The notes beneath the pieces are model-generated. The model had not been told where the DNA came from, did no database searches, and saw only the letters and a program-made list of their open reading frames with translations. A program made the position numbers and the translations under genes. A stretch of DNA of 64,000 nucleotides from Thermomonas carbonis (GTDB lineage Bacteria > Pseudomonadota > Gammaproteobacteria > Xanthomonadales > Xanthomonadaceae), in NCBI RefSeq assembly GCF_014396975.1, contig NZ_CP060719.1:1212001-1276000 (forward strand), read 5' to 3'. Below, piece by piece: positions 27,198 through 36,731 of this stretch. Position 1 is the first letter of the stretch. Every line of letters starts with the position of its first letter.

Positions 27198-29966
27198 ATG
27201 AAAGTCCGCAAGAATGTTTTGACGATGAGCATCGTCGCCGCGCTTGGCGTCTGCGGCACGGCCGTGGCGCAGGACAGGCCAGCCACCCAGGAGGCCGCCA
27301 CCGACCTCGACAAGGTGGTCGTGACCGGCATCCGCGGCAGCTTGCAGCAGGCGCTGGAAGCCAAGCGCGAAGCCAATGCCATCGTCGATGCGATCACCGC
27401 GGAGGACGTCGGCAAGTTCCCGTCCACCAACGTGGCCGAGGCGATGACCATCATCCCCGGCGTGACCATCGACAAGGCCTTCGGCCAGGGCGAGAAGGTC
27501 AGCATCCTGGGTACCGACCCGGCGTTGAACCGCACCCTGCTCAACGGCCAGACCATCGCGTCAGCCGACTGGTTCATTTCCGACCAGCCGGGTCGCACCT
27601 TCAACTACTCGTTGCTGGCGCCGCAGATCGTCGGCAAGGTCGAAGTGTTCAAGTCGCCGGAAGCGCGCATCGACGAGGGCTCGATCGGCGGCACCGTGAT
27701 CGTGACCACCCGCAAGCCGCTGGACCTGGAGGCGAACACCATCTCCGGCCAGGTCAGCTACCTGTGGAACGACCGCGTGCAGAAGGGCGACCCGCAGGCA
27801 TCGCTGATGTACAGCTGGAAGAACAGCGCCAGCACCTTCGGCCTGCTGCTGTCCGCGCAGAAGTCCACCGAGAACATCCGCCGCGACGGCATCGAATCCT
27901 ACGGTTCGGTCAGCGCACTCGATTACCGCGATGGCCAGGGCGGCGGCGGTTCGGTCAACAACCGCCCGATGGACTGGTCGATCGGCCAGCCGAAGCCGCA
28001 GGTATGCGTGGGTGCATGCGAATCCACCCTGCAGAACAACCTCACCGCGCGTGGTCCGAACTCGCTGAGCGCGCACTACTTCGAGCAGGAGCGCAAGCGC
28101 GACACCGTCTCGCTGGGCCTGCAGGCGAAGCCCACCGAGAACTTCGAGATCGAGCTCAACGCGCTCAAGGTCAAGGCCGGCTACGACAACATGAGCCACT
28201 CCATGTTCGCCTTCATGGGCAACGCCTGGAACGGCCTTATGAACCTGACCGACGTCACCATCACCGACGGCGTCATCACCAAGGGCACCTTCGACAATGC
28301 GCTGGTGGTCTACGACCTGATCAACCGCAAGGCCACTGTCGATACCAATGCCTATGACCTCAAGGCCAAGTGGTATGGCGAAGGCTGGTTCGCTGCGGTC
28401 GAGGCGGGCACCAGCAAGGCCACCGGCGGTACCGGCCAGCAGGTGTTCGGCGAGTTCCTCAACTGGTCCGACTACACCTACGACATCAGCGGTGCCCCCG
28501 GTGATCCGGGCAGCGTGACCTTCCATGGCAGCAACCCGTTCCTGGATCCGGCCGCGTTCCAGATGGACGGTGGCTGGGGTGCCGACCCGAACAGCGCAGC
28601 CACCTGGAACCCGGGTTGGGGCGGCAACATCGTGTTCAAGCCCACCGCCGACAAGGAGCGCTACCTCCAGTTCGATTTCGGCATGGAATTCGATGCGCCG
28701 ATCTACCAGCTGCGCTTCGGCTACAAGCAGCGCGAGCACCAGACGTCGCAGGTGATGGGCGGCGTGTCGCTGGCCGCGGTGGCCGGTTACGGCAATTCGA
28801 CCGCTGCGCAGTTCGACCCGCGCCCGCTGCCGGGCAACTACCTGAGCGGCTTCAACAACGTCGGCAACCTCGACAAGCGCTTCACCATCGATGGCTGGGC
28901 GCTGGCCGACCACATCCTCAGCGGCGACTGGCTGGCACCGTGGCAGACCATGCCGGTGCCCAGCACCTTCAACGATCCGTCGTTCGCGGCGAACACCTTC
29001 ACCATCGATGAAGACATCAAGGCGGCCTATGTGCAGGCCGACTTCGAAGTGGGCAAGCTGCGCGGCAACGTCGGCGTGCGCTACGTGCAGACCGAATCCG
29101 AAAGCGGCAGCTGGGCCTGCACCACCAATGTCAGCGTGTGCCCGGCGACGGGGTATGCGTGGGCCACCACCAAGAAGAAGTACAACGACGTCCTGCCCAA
29201 CATCAACCTGGCCTACGAGCTCAACGACGACGTGGTGTTGCGTGCATCGGCGGCGAAAGTGATCGCGCGCCCGAACTACGGCGACATGTCCACCTACCTG
29301 TGGCTGGGCGATCAGACCCTGACCGGCGGCGGTGGCAATCCCGACCTGAATCCTTACGAGTCCACCAATCTCGACTTCTCGGCGGAGTGGTATCTCTCCA
29401 AGAACTCGATCCTGGCCGGCTCGGTGTTCTACAAGGACATCGGCAGCTACATCCTGGTCACCACCCGCCCGGAGACGCACTTCAACCAGGCCCAGCAGTC
29501 CGACACCGTGTACCAGGTCGCACGCCCGTTCAATGCCGGCTCGGCCAAGGTCAAGGGCATCTCCCTGGCCTACCAGCAGAGCTTCGACAACGGCTTCGGC
29601 GTGATCACCAACTACACCTACGCGAACGGCGAGTCCGACACCGGCGCACCGCTGCCGTACAACTCGAAGGGCCAGCTCAACGTCAGCCCGTTCTTCGAGA
29701 ACGAGCGCTGGACCGCGCGCCTCACCTACTCGTACCGCTCCAAGTACTTCACCAACATCGATCGCGGCGACGCGCTCTGGACCCGCGAGTACACCTCCCT
29801 CGACGCCACCCTCGGCTTCAAGATCAACGACCACCTGACCGTGAGCCTGGATGGCATGAACCTGCTGGACGAGGTCTACCACAGCTACGCGACCGACGAA
29901 GTGTTGACCCGCGGTGCCTACCGCACCGGTCGTCGCTACATGGCGACCCTGCGCTTCCAGTTCTGA
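27198..29966 (+). CDS. TonB-dependent receptor (Xanthomonas-Caulobacter type), probably for GlcNAc/chitooligosaccharides
   Basis: A 922-aa outer-membrane receptor. The signal peptide is MKVRKNVLTMSIVAALG... to AVAQ, followed by a TonB-box-like DKVVVTGIRGSLQQALEAKR and a plug domain (DVGKFPSTNVAEAMTIIPGV, RTLLNGQTIASADW). A beta-barrel follows, ending in the OMP signature RRYMATLRFQF. Its plug and barrel ends match the TonB-dependent receptors expanded in Xanthomonas and Caulobacter for plant and chitin sugars. GGGAGAGGAAA before the ATG is the ribosome-binding site. Position between glucokinase and a hexosaminidase implies amino-sugar uptake; a strong terminator follows. Confidence 0.92.
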   Translation: MKVRKNVLTMSIVAALGVCGTAVAQDRPATQEAATDLDKVVVTGIRGSLQQALEAKREANAIVDAITAEDVGKFPSTNVAEAMTIIPGVTIDKAFGQGEKVSILGTDPALNRTLLNGQTIASADWFISDQPGRTFNYSLLAPQIVGKVEVFKSPEARIDEGSIGGTVIVTTRKPLDLEANTISGQVSYLWNDRVQKGDPQASLMYSWKNSASTFGLLLSAQKSTENIRRDGIESYGSVSALDYRDGQGGGGSVNNRPMDWSIGQPKPQVCVGACESTLQNNLTARGPNSLSAHYFEQERKRDTVSLGLQAKPTENFEIELNALKVKAGYDNMSHSMFAFMGNAWNGLMNLTDVTITDGVITKGTFDNALVVYDLINRKATVDTNAYDLKAKWYGEGWFAAVEAGTSKATGGTGQQVFGEFLNWSDYTYDISGAPGDPGSVTFHGSNPFLDPAAFQMDGGWGADPNSAATWNPGWGGNIVFKPTADKERYLQFDFGMEFDAPIYQLRFGYKQREHQTSQVMGGVSLAAVAGYGNSTAAQFDPRPLPGNYLSGFNNVGNLDKRFTIDGWALADHILSGDWLAPWQTMPVPSTFNDPSFAANTFTIDEDIKAAYVQADFEVGKLRGNVGVRYVQTESESGSWACTTNVSVCPATGYAWATTKKKYNDVLPNINLAYELNDDVVLRASAAKVIARPNYGDMSTYLWLGDQTLTGGGGNPDLNPYESTNLDFSAEWYLSKNSILAGSVFYKDIGSYILVTTRPETHFNQAQQSDTVYQVARPFNAGSAKVKGISLAYQQSFDNGFGVITNYTYANGESDTGAPLPYNSKGQLNVSPFFENERWTARLTYSYRSKYFTNIDRGDALWTREYTSLDATLGFKINDHLTVSLDGMNLLDEVYHSYATDEVLTRGAYRTGRRYMATLRFQF

Positions 29967-29987
29967 ACTCCCAGTGTGTGACCCTCT

Positions 29988-30016
29988 GGGCCCGGCGTTG
30001 TCCGGGCCCTTTTTTT
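29988..30016 (+). terminator. Rho-independent terminator after the TonB-dependent receptor gene
   Basis: A perfect 8-bp stem, GGGCCCGG/CCGGGCCC, with a six-base loop is followed directly by seven Ts (30010-30016), 22 bases after the stop codon. It separates the glucokinase-receptor unit from the hexosaminidase, whose start is 30 bp further on. Some read-through would be needed if the hexosaminidase has no promoter of its own. Confidence 0.9.
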
Positions 30017-30045
30017 CCCAGCCGCCGCGAGAGAGGATCCCGACG

Positions 30046-32409
30046 ATGCCGACACCCGCCCGTTCGTTGACGCGCAATGCACTCGTGGCCGCGATGACGG
30101 CCTGCCTGCTGGTACCGCTGGCGGCCTGCAGCACATTGCCGGCGTCGTCCCTCACGACATCGGCGTCCGACCTTTTGCCTACCGCCGACGCCGGCACGCT
30201 GATCCCGGCACCGGCGTCGCTGCAGGCGCGCGAGGGCTGGTTCCGGCTCGATGCGCGCACCGTGCTGCACGCACGCGGCGAGGCCGCCACTCGCGTCGCA
30301 CGTCGCTTCGCCGCCGATGTGCAGGCGAGCAACGGCATTGCCCTGGCGGTGGTGGAAGGCGAGGCGAATGGCGGGATCGATTTCGCCATCGATCCGGCAT
30401 TCCAGTCGGCGTCGAAGGAAGCGTATTCGCTGGATATCGCGGCCGGCGGCGTGACCGTGCGTGCGGCGGATCAACGCGGGCTCGCCCATGGCGCGACTAC
30501 GCTGTGGCAACTGGCGGCCTCGTTGCGCGCCGAAGCACTGGCCTTGCCGGCAGTGCGCATCGAGGATGCGCCGCGCTTCGGATGGCGCGGTTTGATGCTG
30601 GATTCGGCGCGGCACTTCCAGTCGGTCGAGCAGATCAAGCAACTCATCGACGTGATGGCGTTGCACAAGCTCAACACCCTGCACTGGCACCTGACCGACG
30701 ACCAGGGCTGGCGCATCGAGATCCCGAAGTACCCGCGCTTGATGTCGGTGGGTGCCTGCCGCATCCCCGCAGGCGAGGCCGGCACCGATCCGGCCACCGG
30801 CAAGACGCGTCCGTATTGCGGTTACTACACGCAGGCGCAGATCCGCGACATCGTGGCGCATGCGACCGCGCGCAACATCGACGTGGTCCCGGAATTCGAC
30901 ATGCCCGGCCATGTGCAGTCGGTGGTCGCCGCATATCCGCAGTACGGCTCGCTGGGCAACACACCGCCGGTGTCCAACGAATGGGGCGTGCACCAGTACC
31001 TGTTCAACGTCGACGAACCCACGTTCGCCTTCATCGAGGACGTGCTGGATGAAATCGTCGCGTTGTTCCCCTCGCAATACATCCACATCGGCGGCGACGA
31101 AGCGGTCAAGGACCAGTGGAAAGCGTCGCCGGGCGTGCAGAAGCGAATGCGTGAGCTCGGCATCAAGGACGAGACCGCCTTGCAGAGCTGGTTCATCAAG
31201 CGCCTGCAGAAGCACCTGCATGCCAAGGGCCGGCGCCTGCTGGGCTGGGACGAGATCCTGGATGGCGGTCTGCCGGCGGAAGCGACGGTGATGTCGTGGC
31301 GCGGCATCGAGGGCGGGATCACCGCGGCCAACCAGGGCCACGACGTGGTGATGGCGCCCTGGGACAAGCTGTATCTGGATTACCTGCAGACCGATTCGCC
31401 GAACGAACCGCCGGGTCGGCCGACCCAGGTCACCCTGCGTGGCGTCTACGATTTCGAGCCGGTGCCGGAGGTGCTGGATGCGGAGCGCCGCAAGCACATC
31501 CTGGGCCTGCAGGCGAACGTCTGGACCGAGCACATGCGCACCTGGGAGCGCGTGCAGCACGCGATCTTCCCGCGCATCGCCGCACTCGCGGAGACCGGCT
31601 GGACGCCGAAGCAGGACAAGGACTACGCCGGCTTCCTCGCGCGCATGCCCGCGCAGTTGCAGCGCTATCGCGCGCTGGGCGTCGACTACGCGACCACGCC
31701 GTTCGAGGTGCTCGCCGATGCCAACGACAACCGTGCCGCCGGCACCGCCCAGGTCACCCTGCGCAACCCGCTGGGTTACGACGTGCGCTACACCGTCGAC
31801 GGCAGCACGCCGGACACGTTGTCGCCGCTGTACGCCGGGCCGATCGCCACCCGCTTGCCCGTCACCATCCGCGCCGCGGCGTTCTCCGGCATCAATCTGC
31901 TGGAGGGTGCGAGCACGCATGCCTTCAGCGCCGCCAGCCTGCTCACCCGCACCGACGAGCAACTGGCGACCTGCCCCGACACCGGCCGCCTGCTGTTGCG
32001 GCTGGAAGACGATGGCCCGGTCGATGGCGAACGCGCGATCTTCAACGCGACGATCTTCTATCCGTGCTGGCTGTGGACGAATGCCGACCTGTCCGGCATC
32101 GCCGCGGTGAAGGTGCGGCTGGGGCGCATGCCCTACTACTTCCAGCTCGCGCACGATGAACCGGCGCGCAAGTTCATGCCGGCGCAGACCGCGCATGGCG
32201 AACTGCTGGTGCAGGCCGGTGGCTGCAAGGGCGACGTGGTGGCACGCCAGCCGCTGCCGGCGAAAACCGGTGCCGACGGATTCCTCGAGGTCACCACCGC
32301 GTTGCCGATGGGGCTCGATCGCAGCGACCTGTGCTTCACCACCACCGGCGACACCCGCCCGGCGATGTGGGTACTGGATCGCGCGACGCTGGTGCCGGCC
32401 ACGCCCTGA
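30046..32409 (+). CDS. Beta-N-acetylhexosaminidase, GH20, lipoprotein
   Basis: A 787-aa exported glycosidase releasing terminal GlcNAc from chitooligosaccharides or glycans. The lipobox is VPLAACST (about residues 20-27). An N-terminal GH20b domain follows, then the catalytic barrel with FGWRGLMLDSARHF, LHWHLTDDQGWRIEIPK and the catalytic pair Asp351-Glu352 in HIGGDEAVKDQW. A chitobiase-type C-terminal domain (YTVDGSTPDTLSPLYAG) and a further beta-rich region follow. GAGAGGA at 30031-30037 supports the ATG. It supplies substrate to the receptor and NagP. The long C-terminal extension (about 610-787) is unusual and may bind carbohydrate. Confidence 0.93.
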   Translation: MPTPARSLTRNALVAAMTACLLVPLAACSTLPASSLTTSASDLLPTADAGTLIPAPASLQAREGWFRLDARTVLHARGEAATRVARRFAADVQASNGIALAVVEGEANGGIDFAIDPAFQSASKEAYSLDIAAGGVTVRAADQRGLAHGATTLWQLAASLRAEALALPAVRIEDAPRFGWRGLMLDSARHFQSVEQIKQLIDVMALHKLNTLHWHLTDDQGWRIEIPKYPRLMSVGACRIPAGEAGTDPATGKTRPYCGYYTQAQIRDIVAHATARNIDVVPEFDMPGHVQSVVAAYPQYGSLGNTPPVSNEWGVHQYLFNVDEPTFAFIEDVLDEIVALFPSQYIHIGGDEAVKDQWKASPGVQKRMRELGIKDETALQSWFIKRLQKHLHAKGRRLLGWDEILDGGLPAEATVMSWRGIEGGITAANQGHDVVMAPWDKLYLDYLQTDSPNEPPGRPTQVTLRGVYDFEPVPEVLDAERRKHILGLQANVWTEHMRTWERVQHAIFPRIAALAETGWTPKQDKDYAGFLARMPAQLQRYRALGVDYATTPFEVLADANDNRAAGTAQVTLRNPLGYDVRYTVDGSTPDTLSPLYAGPIATRLPVTIRAAAFSGINLLEGASTHAFSAASLLTRTDEQLATCPDTGRLLLRLEDDGPVDGERAIFNATIFYPCWLWTNADLSGIAAVKVRLGRMPYYFQLAHDEPARKFMPAQTAHGELLVQAGGCKGDVVARQPLPAKTGADGFLEVTTALPMGLDRSDLCFTTTGDTRPAMWVLDRATLVPATP

Positions 32410-32422
32410 CCCGCGCGTCATT

Positions 32423-32448
32423 CGCGGGCGGCACGGCGGCCGCCCGCG
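32423..32448 (+). terminator. G+C-rich hairpin after the hexosaminidase gene
   Basis: CGCGGGCGGC (32423-32432) pairs perfectly with GCCGCCCGCG (32439-32448) around a six-base loop, 13 bases after the stop. No T-run follows, so termination efficiency is doubtful and it may act as a 3'-end stabiliser. Confidence 0.45.
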
Positions 32449-32505
32449 CAAGCGGCCATCGGCTGCGGTAGGCTTGGCGTTCGACGCCTGCATCGGGGGG
32501 ATGCC

Positions 32506-33702
32506 ATGAGCGGGTCGGAACTGCAGGTGATGGTGGTGGAGGATCACGGCTTCCAGCGCCGTATCGCGCTGCGCCTGTTGTCCGAGCTTGGCATCGAGCG
32601 TGTGCTCGAGGGCGCTGACGGCCTGCATGCGCTGGAAGTGCTGCGCAAGCAGCCGACGCCGCCGGACGTGGTGCTGGTGGACCTGGACATGCCGGGCATG
32701 GACGGCATCGAATGCATCGGCCACATCGCCCAGGAGCGCCTGGCACGCGCGGTGGTTGTGGTCAGCGCGCTGGATCCGGCATTGCTCAATACCGTGCAGA
32801 CCATGGCCCGCGCCTACGGCCTGCGCGTGCTCGGCAGCGTGGAGAAGCCGCTGACCCGCGACAAACTGGAAGCCACCCTCAACCGCTTCGAGGACAGCGC
32901 CGGCGAAGAGCAGGACGACGGCGAGGCCGACTTCAGCCTGCAGGCCTTGGCCGATGCGCTGGAGCGTGGCGAGATCGTGCCGTGGTTCCAGCCGCAGGTG
33001 GAATTCGGCAACGGCAAGGTGATCGGGGTGGAGGCGCTGGCGCGCTGGGAGCGCCCGGATGGCAGCCTGGTGCGGCCGAACCTGTTCGTGCCGATGCTGG
33101 AGCGCGAGGGCCTGGCCAACAAGCTCACCGACCGCATGCTGGACGCCGCCTGCCAGTGGAAGCAGCGTTGGGACCATGGCGGCCACCGCCTCAAATTGTC
33201 GGTCAATGTGTCCGCGGCCTCGCTGGCGGATCCGTCGGCCGCCGATCGCTACCAGGCGATCGTGGAAGGTTATGGGGTGGAACCCGAGGACGTGATCCTG
33301 GAGATCACCGAGAGCTCGGTGATGTCGGATGCCGCGCGCGGGCTGGGCCTGCTGGCGCGCTTGCGGTTGAAGGGCTTCGGCCTGTCGATCGACGACTTCG
33401 GCACCGGCTATTCCTCGCTGGCGCAGCTGTCGCAGATCCCGTTCACCGAACTCAAGATCGACAAGGACTTCGTGTTCGGCGCGCACGCGCAGCCGCGCAA
33501 GCGTGCCGTGGTCGAGGCCAGCCTGGACCTGGCGCGCAAGCTCGGCCTGACCGCGGTCGCGGAAGGCGTGGAGAGCATGGAAGACTGGCAGATGCTGGCC
33601 GAACTGGGCTGCGACATCGCCCAGGGCTACCTGATCGGTCGGCCGGTGCCGGGCAGCGAACTGCAGGCCGCGATCTCGCGCTGGCGCAGGCCCGCGCACT
33701 GA
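32506..33702 (+). CDS. Response regulator with EAL domain, cyclic-di-GMP phosphodiesterase
   Basis: A 398-aa two-domain protein. The receiver is at residues 5-125 with phospho-acceptor Asp59 in VDLDMPGMDG and Lys in SVEKPLT. The EAL domain is at about 150-395, with E176-A-L-A-R, VNVSAASL, EITESSVM, DDFGTGYSSL and ELKIDKDFV, and AEGVES with QGYLIGRP. The key metal and catalytic residues are all present, so it should hydrolyse c-di-GMP under phosphorylation control. The hybrid kinase 45 bp downstream is the probable partner. Such REC-EAL pairs control the biofilm-motility switch in xanthomonads. Confidence 0.93.
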   Translation: MSGSELQVMVVEDHGFQRRIALRLLSELGIERVLEGADGLHALEVLRKQPTPPDVVLVDLDMPGMDGIECIGHIAQERLARAVVVVSALDPALLNTVQTMARAYGLRVLGSVEKPLTRDKLEATLNRFEDSAGEEQDDGEADFSLQALADALERGEIVPWFQPQVEFGNGKVIGVEALARWERPDGSLVRPNLFVPMLEREGLANKLTDRMLDAACQWKQRWDHGGHRLKLSVNVSAASLADPSAADRYQAIVEGYGVEPEDVILEITESSVMSDAARGLGLLARLRLKGFGLSIDDFGTGYSSLAQLSQIPFTELKIDKDFVFGAHAQPRKRAVVEASLDLARKLGLTAVAEGVESMEDWQMLAELGCDIAQGYLIGRPVPGSELQAAISRWRRPAH

Positions 33703-33747
33703 GCATGCGCGTCCGGCCGCTGCGCGCCCCCGGACGGGATCGGCTGC

Positions 33748-36666
33748 ATGCGGTTTGACCCGTCGCGCCTCGGCCTTCGCCACCAGTTGCTGGGCCTGTT
33801 CGGCCTGTTCCTGGTGACCGGCGCGCTGGTGCTGGCGCTGGACGAAGTCGGCCAGCACTACGCCCAGCGTTCGATGATGGCGATGAAGGACGATGTGCTG
33901 GCTGGCATGGGCCGCATCCGCCGACTCGTCGATACGTATTCGCAGGACGTGGTCGACACCACGTTCCGCACCCGCAACCACCTGGTCGACTGGAAACAGG
34001 GGCAGGCAGTGGTGGCCGAGGCCCGCGCCAGCGCCGCGCGCGAATGGCATGCGCTGCAGGCGATGCCGCTGGAAGGCGAGGACAAGGCGCTGCTGGAGCA
34101 GGCCTTGCAGGCGCGGGTGCGCGCCGACCAGGCCGCCGATACCCTGCAGCGGATCCTGCAGGCCCGGGACATCCGCGCGCTCGGCCAGTTCGCCGACCGC
34201 GAGCTGTATCCCGCGGTGGATCCGCTGATCGAACGGCTGGAGCGGATCGACCAGCGCGGGCAACTGCGCGCCGAGGCGCTGGTGCAGGCGGAGCTGACCC
34301 GTGGTGAGCGGGTTGGGCACATCCGCATCGCCTTGTCGCTGCTGTGCTTCCTGCTGGTCGCGCTGTTCGGCCGGCGGATCCTGCGCAACGGCTATCGCGG
34401 GGTGGAAAGCCTCACCGAGCTGACCCGGCGGATGGCCCAGCACGACTACACCGCGCAGCCGCATTACACGCCCAACGGCGAGCTGGGCGAGGTGATGGAC
34501 AGCTTCCTGCGCATGCGTGCCCATGTGCAGCGGGTCGAGACCCAGCTCAAGGACCAGCTGATCAGCAACGACCGCGTGCGTGGCGCGCTGGAGCGGCGCG
34601 AGCATTTCCAGCGACTGCTGCTGGAGGCCGCACCGACCGCGATCTTCGCGGTGGACGAAGACGGCGTGTTCTCGCAGGTGAACCCGTTCGGCGAGCAGTT
34701 GCTGGGCTGGCCGCCGGGGTCGCTGCTGGGCCGCGAGTCGATGGACGCGATCCTCGACCCGGAGGCGTTGCAGTCGCTGGCGCGTTCGCTGAGCGAGGCA
34801 TACGGCCAGCGCATCGCGCCCGACTGGACTGCGCTGCGTGCGCTGGCCCAGCACCGCGAACCGCCGCGCGAATTCGTCCTGCGTCATCAACGCGGGCGCA
34901 CCTTGCCGGTGCTGCTGGCGCTGTCGGCGATGCGCGACGACACCGGCGCGATGGTCGGCCTGCTCGCGGTGGCGACCGACCTCACCACGCTCAAGCGGCT
35001 GGAGCGCGCGCTGCGCGACAGCGAGACGCGTGCGCGCGACGCCAACCAGGCCAAGAGCGCGTTCCTGGCGGCGATGAGCCACGAGATCCGCACGCCGATG
35101 ATCGGCGTCACCGGGATGATCGAGGTGCTGTCGCACACCGAACTCGACATCGAGCAGCGCCGCTCGCTCAACGTGATCCAGGCCTCGGCCGAGGCGCTGC
35201 TGCGGATCATCGGCGACATCCTGGATTTCTCGAAGATCGAGGCCGGGCGGATGGAGATCGAGCCGGTGCCGACCTCGCTGCCCGACCTGCTGCGCAGTGT
35301 GGTTGCGAACTACGCCGGTTCGGCCTCAAGCAAGGGCTTGGCGCTGGCCTGCCAGGTCGATCCGCGGATCGCACCGGCGCATTACGCGGACCCGCTGCGG
35401 ATCCGCCAGGTGATCGGCAATTTCCTGTCCAACGCGATCAAGTTCACCGAACACGGCGGGGTGACCGTGGCGGTGGAGCCGGGCCGGCACGATCCCGGCG
35501 ATGGCGCACTGGGCAGCGATGCGTTGGTACTCCGGGTCACCGACACCGGCATCGGCATCAGCGAGCAGGCGCAGGCGCGGCTGTTCCAGCCGTTCTCTCA
35601 GGCCGAGGTCGATACCACCCGCCGCTTCGGCGGCACCGGCCTGGGCCTGGCGATCAGCCGCCGCCTCGGCGAATTGATGGGCGGCAGCGTGGACATGGAA
35701 TCCGTGCCGGGCGCGGGCACCACGATGCGCCTGTTGCTGACCCTGCAGCGCGCGCCGCCGGAGGAGTTGCCGGACCTGCTGTTGCCCGGCAAGCAGGTCG
35801 CCGGTTTCACTCCGCGCCGCCTGCCCACGGTCAGCGAGGCGGAAGCCGAGCGCAGCCTGATCCTGCTGGTCGACGACCATGCTACCAACCGCCAGGTGAT
35901 CCAGCGCCAGCTCGCCCTGGCCGGGTATGCGTCGGAGTCCGCGGAGGACGGCATCGAGGGTCTGGAACGATGGCGCAGCGGCCGCTATGCACTGCTGCTG
36001 AGCGACGTGCACATGCCGCGCATGGATGGGTACCAGCTGGCGCGCGCGATCCGCGAGGAAGGGGCCCGCCGCGGGCTGCCGCCGACCCCGATCGTGGCAC
36101 TGACCGCATCGGCGCTGAAAGGCGAGGCCGAGCGTTGCCTGGCCGCGGGCATGGACGACTACCTTGCCAAGCCGGTCGGCATCGCCACCCTCGGTGCCTG
36201 CCTGCAGCGCTGGTTGCCGCATACCGCCGGCAGCGGGACGATGGGGGCGGATCAGGGCGCGCGCATCCAGAGCGCCAACAACCGCCAGGCGGTGGCGACC
36301 GAAGCCGGCCTGCCGCAGCTGGAGGGTCCGCCGACCTTGCAGGTGTCGGTGCTGGAAGACCTCATCGGCGGCAATGTCGGCGAGGCGCGTGCGCTGCTGG
36401 AGGATTTCCTCGGCAGCACCGATGAAGACCTGGCGGTGCTGGAACAATTGCGGCTGGCCGGCGACCTGCATGGCATGACCCGCCAGGCGCACAAGGTGAA
36501 AGGCGCAGCGCGGCTGGTCGGCGCGCTGGAGCTGGCCGAGGCCGCCGCCGCGCTGGAAGGCGCGGGACGCGGTGGCGACTGGGCCAGCGTGCTGCCGCTG
36601 GCGGTCGACGTGCACACCGCCGCCGCGCGCCTGCGGCTGGATGTGGCGCAGCGCTATCCGGTCTGA
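33748..36666 (+). CDS. Hybrid sensor histidine kinase (HAMP-PAS-HisKA-HATPase-REC-HPt)
   Basis: A 972-aa inner-membrane phosphorelay kinase. TM1 is at about 14-31, a helical periplasmic sensor follows to about 190, and TM2 is at about 194-210. A HAMP region (GVESLTELTRRMAQHDYT) and PAS domain (FQRLLLEAAPTAIFAVDEDG) follow. HisKA has His445 in AAMSHEIRTPMIG, and HATPase has the N box (FLSNAIKFTEHGG) and G boxes (DTGIGI, FGGTGLGLAISRRL). The receiver has Asp753 in LLLSDVHMPRMDGYQ, and the C-terminal HPt has His915 in RQAHKVKGAARLV. The full relay suggests output to a separate receiver, most simply the upstream REC-EAL protein. Confidence 0.93.
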   Translation: MRFDPSRLGLRHQLLGLFGLFLVTGALVLALDEVGQHYAQRSMMAMKDDVLAGMGRIRRLVDTYSQDVVDTTFRTRNHLVDWKQGQAVVAEARASAAREWHALQAMPLEGEDKALLEQALQARVRADQAADTLQRILQARDIRALGQFADRELYPAVDPLIERLERIDQRGQLRAEALVQAELTRGERVGHIRIALSLLCFLLVALFGRRILRNGYRGVESLTELTRRMAQHDYTAQPHYTPNGELGEVMDSFLRMRAHVQRVETQLKDQLISNDRVRGALERREHFQRLLLEAAPTAIFAVDEDGVFSQVNPFGEQLLGWPPGSLLGRESMDAILDPEALQSLARSLSEAYGQRIAPDWTALRALAQHREPPREFVLRHQRGRTLPVLLALSAMRDDTGAMVGLLAVATDLTTLKRLERALRDSETRARDANQAKSAFLAAMSHEIRTPMIGVTGMIEVLSHTELDIEQRRSLNVIQASAEALLRIIGDILDFSKIEAGRMEIEPVPTSLPDLLRSVVANYAGSASSKGLALACQVDPRIAPAHYADPLRIRQVIGNFLSNAIKFTEHGGVTVAVEPGRHDPGDGALGSDALVLRVTDTGIGISEQAQARLFQPFSQAEVDTTRRFGGTGLGLAISRRLGELMGGSVDMESVPGAGTTMRLLLTLQRAPPEELPDLLLPGKQVAGFTPRRLPTVSEAEAERSLILLVDDHATNRQVIQRQLALAGYASESAEDGIEGLERWRSGRYALLLSDVHMPRMDGYQLARAIREEGARRGLPPTPIVALTASALKGEAERCLAAGMDDYLAKPVGIATLGACLQRWLPHTAGSGTMGADQGARIQSANNRQAVATEAGLPQLEGPPTLQVSVLEDLIGGNVGEARALLEDFLGSTDEDLAVLEQLRLAGDLHGMTRQAHKVKGAARLVGALELAEAAAALEGAGRGGDWASVLPLAVDVHTAAARLRLDVAQRYPV

Positions 36667-36731
36667 ACGCGGCGCATGCAGGGGCCATCCGCCGCGTGTA
36701 CGCTGGGCTCATCCCGCAACGGAGCAGCGCG

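Noticed and set aside
29824..35136. A 1770-codon minus-strand open frame across hexosaminidase, REC-EAL and kinase genes
   Set aside because: It crosses three plus-strand genes with full domain evidence and has low-complexity composition; it is a codon-bias shadow.
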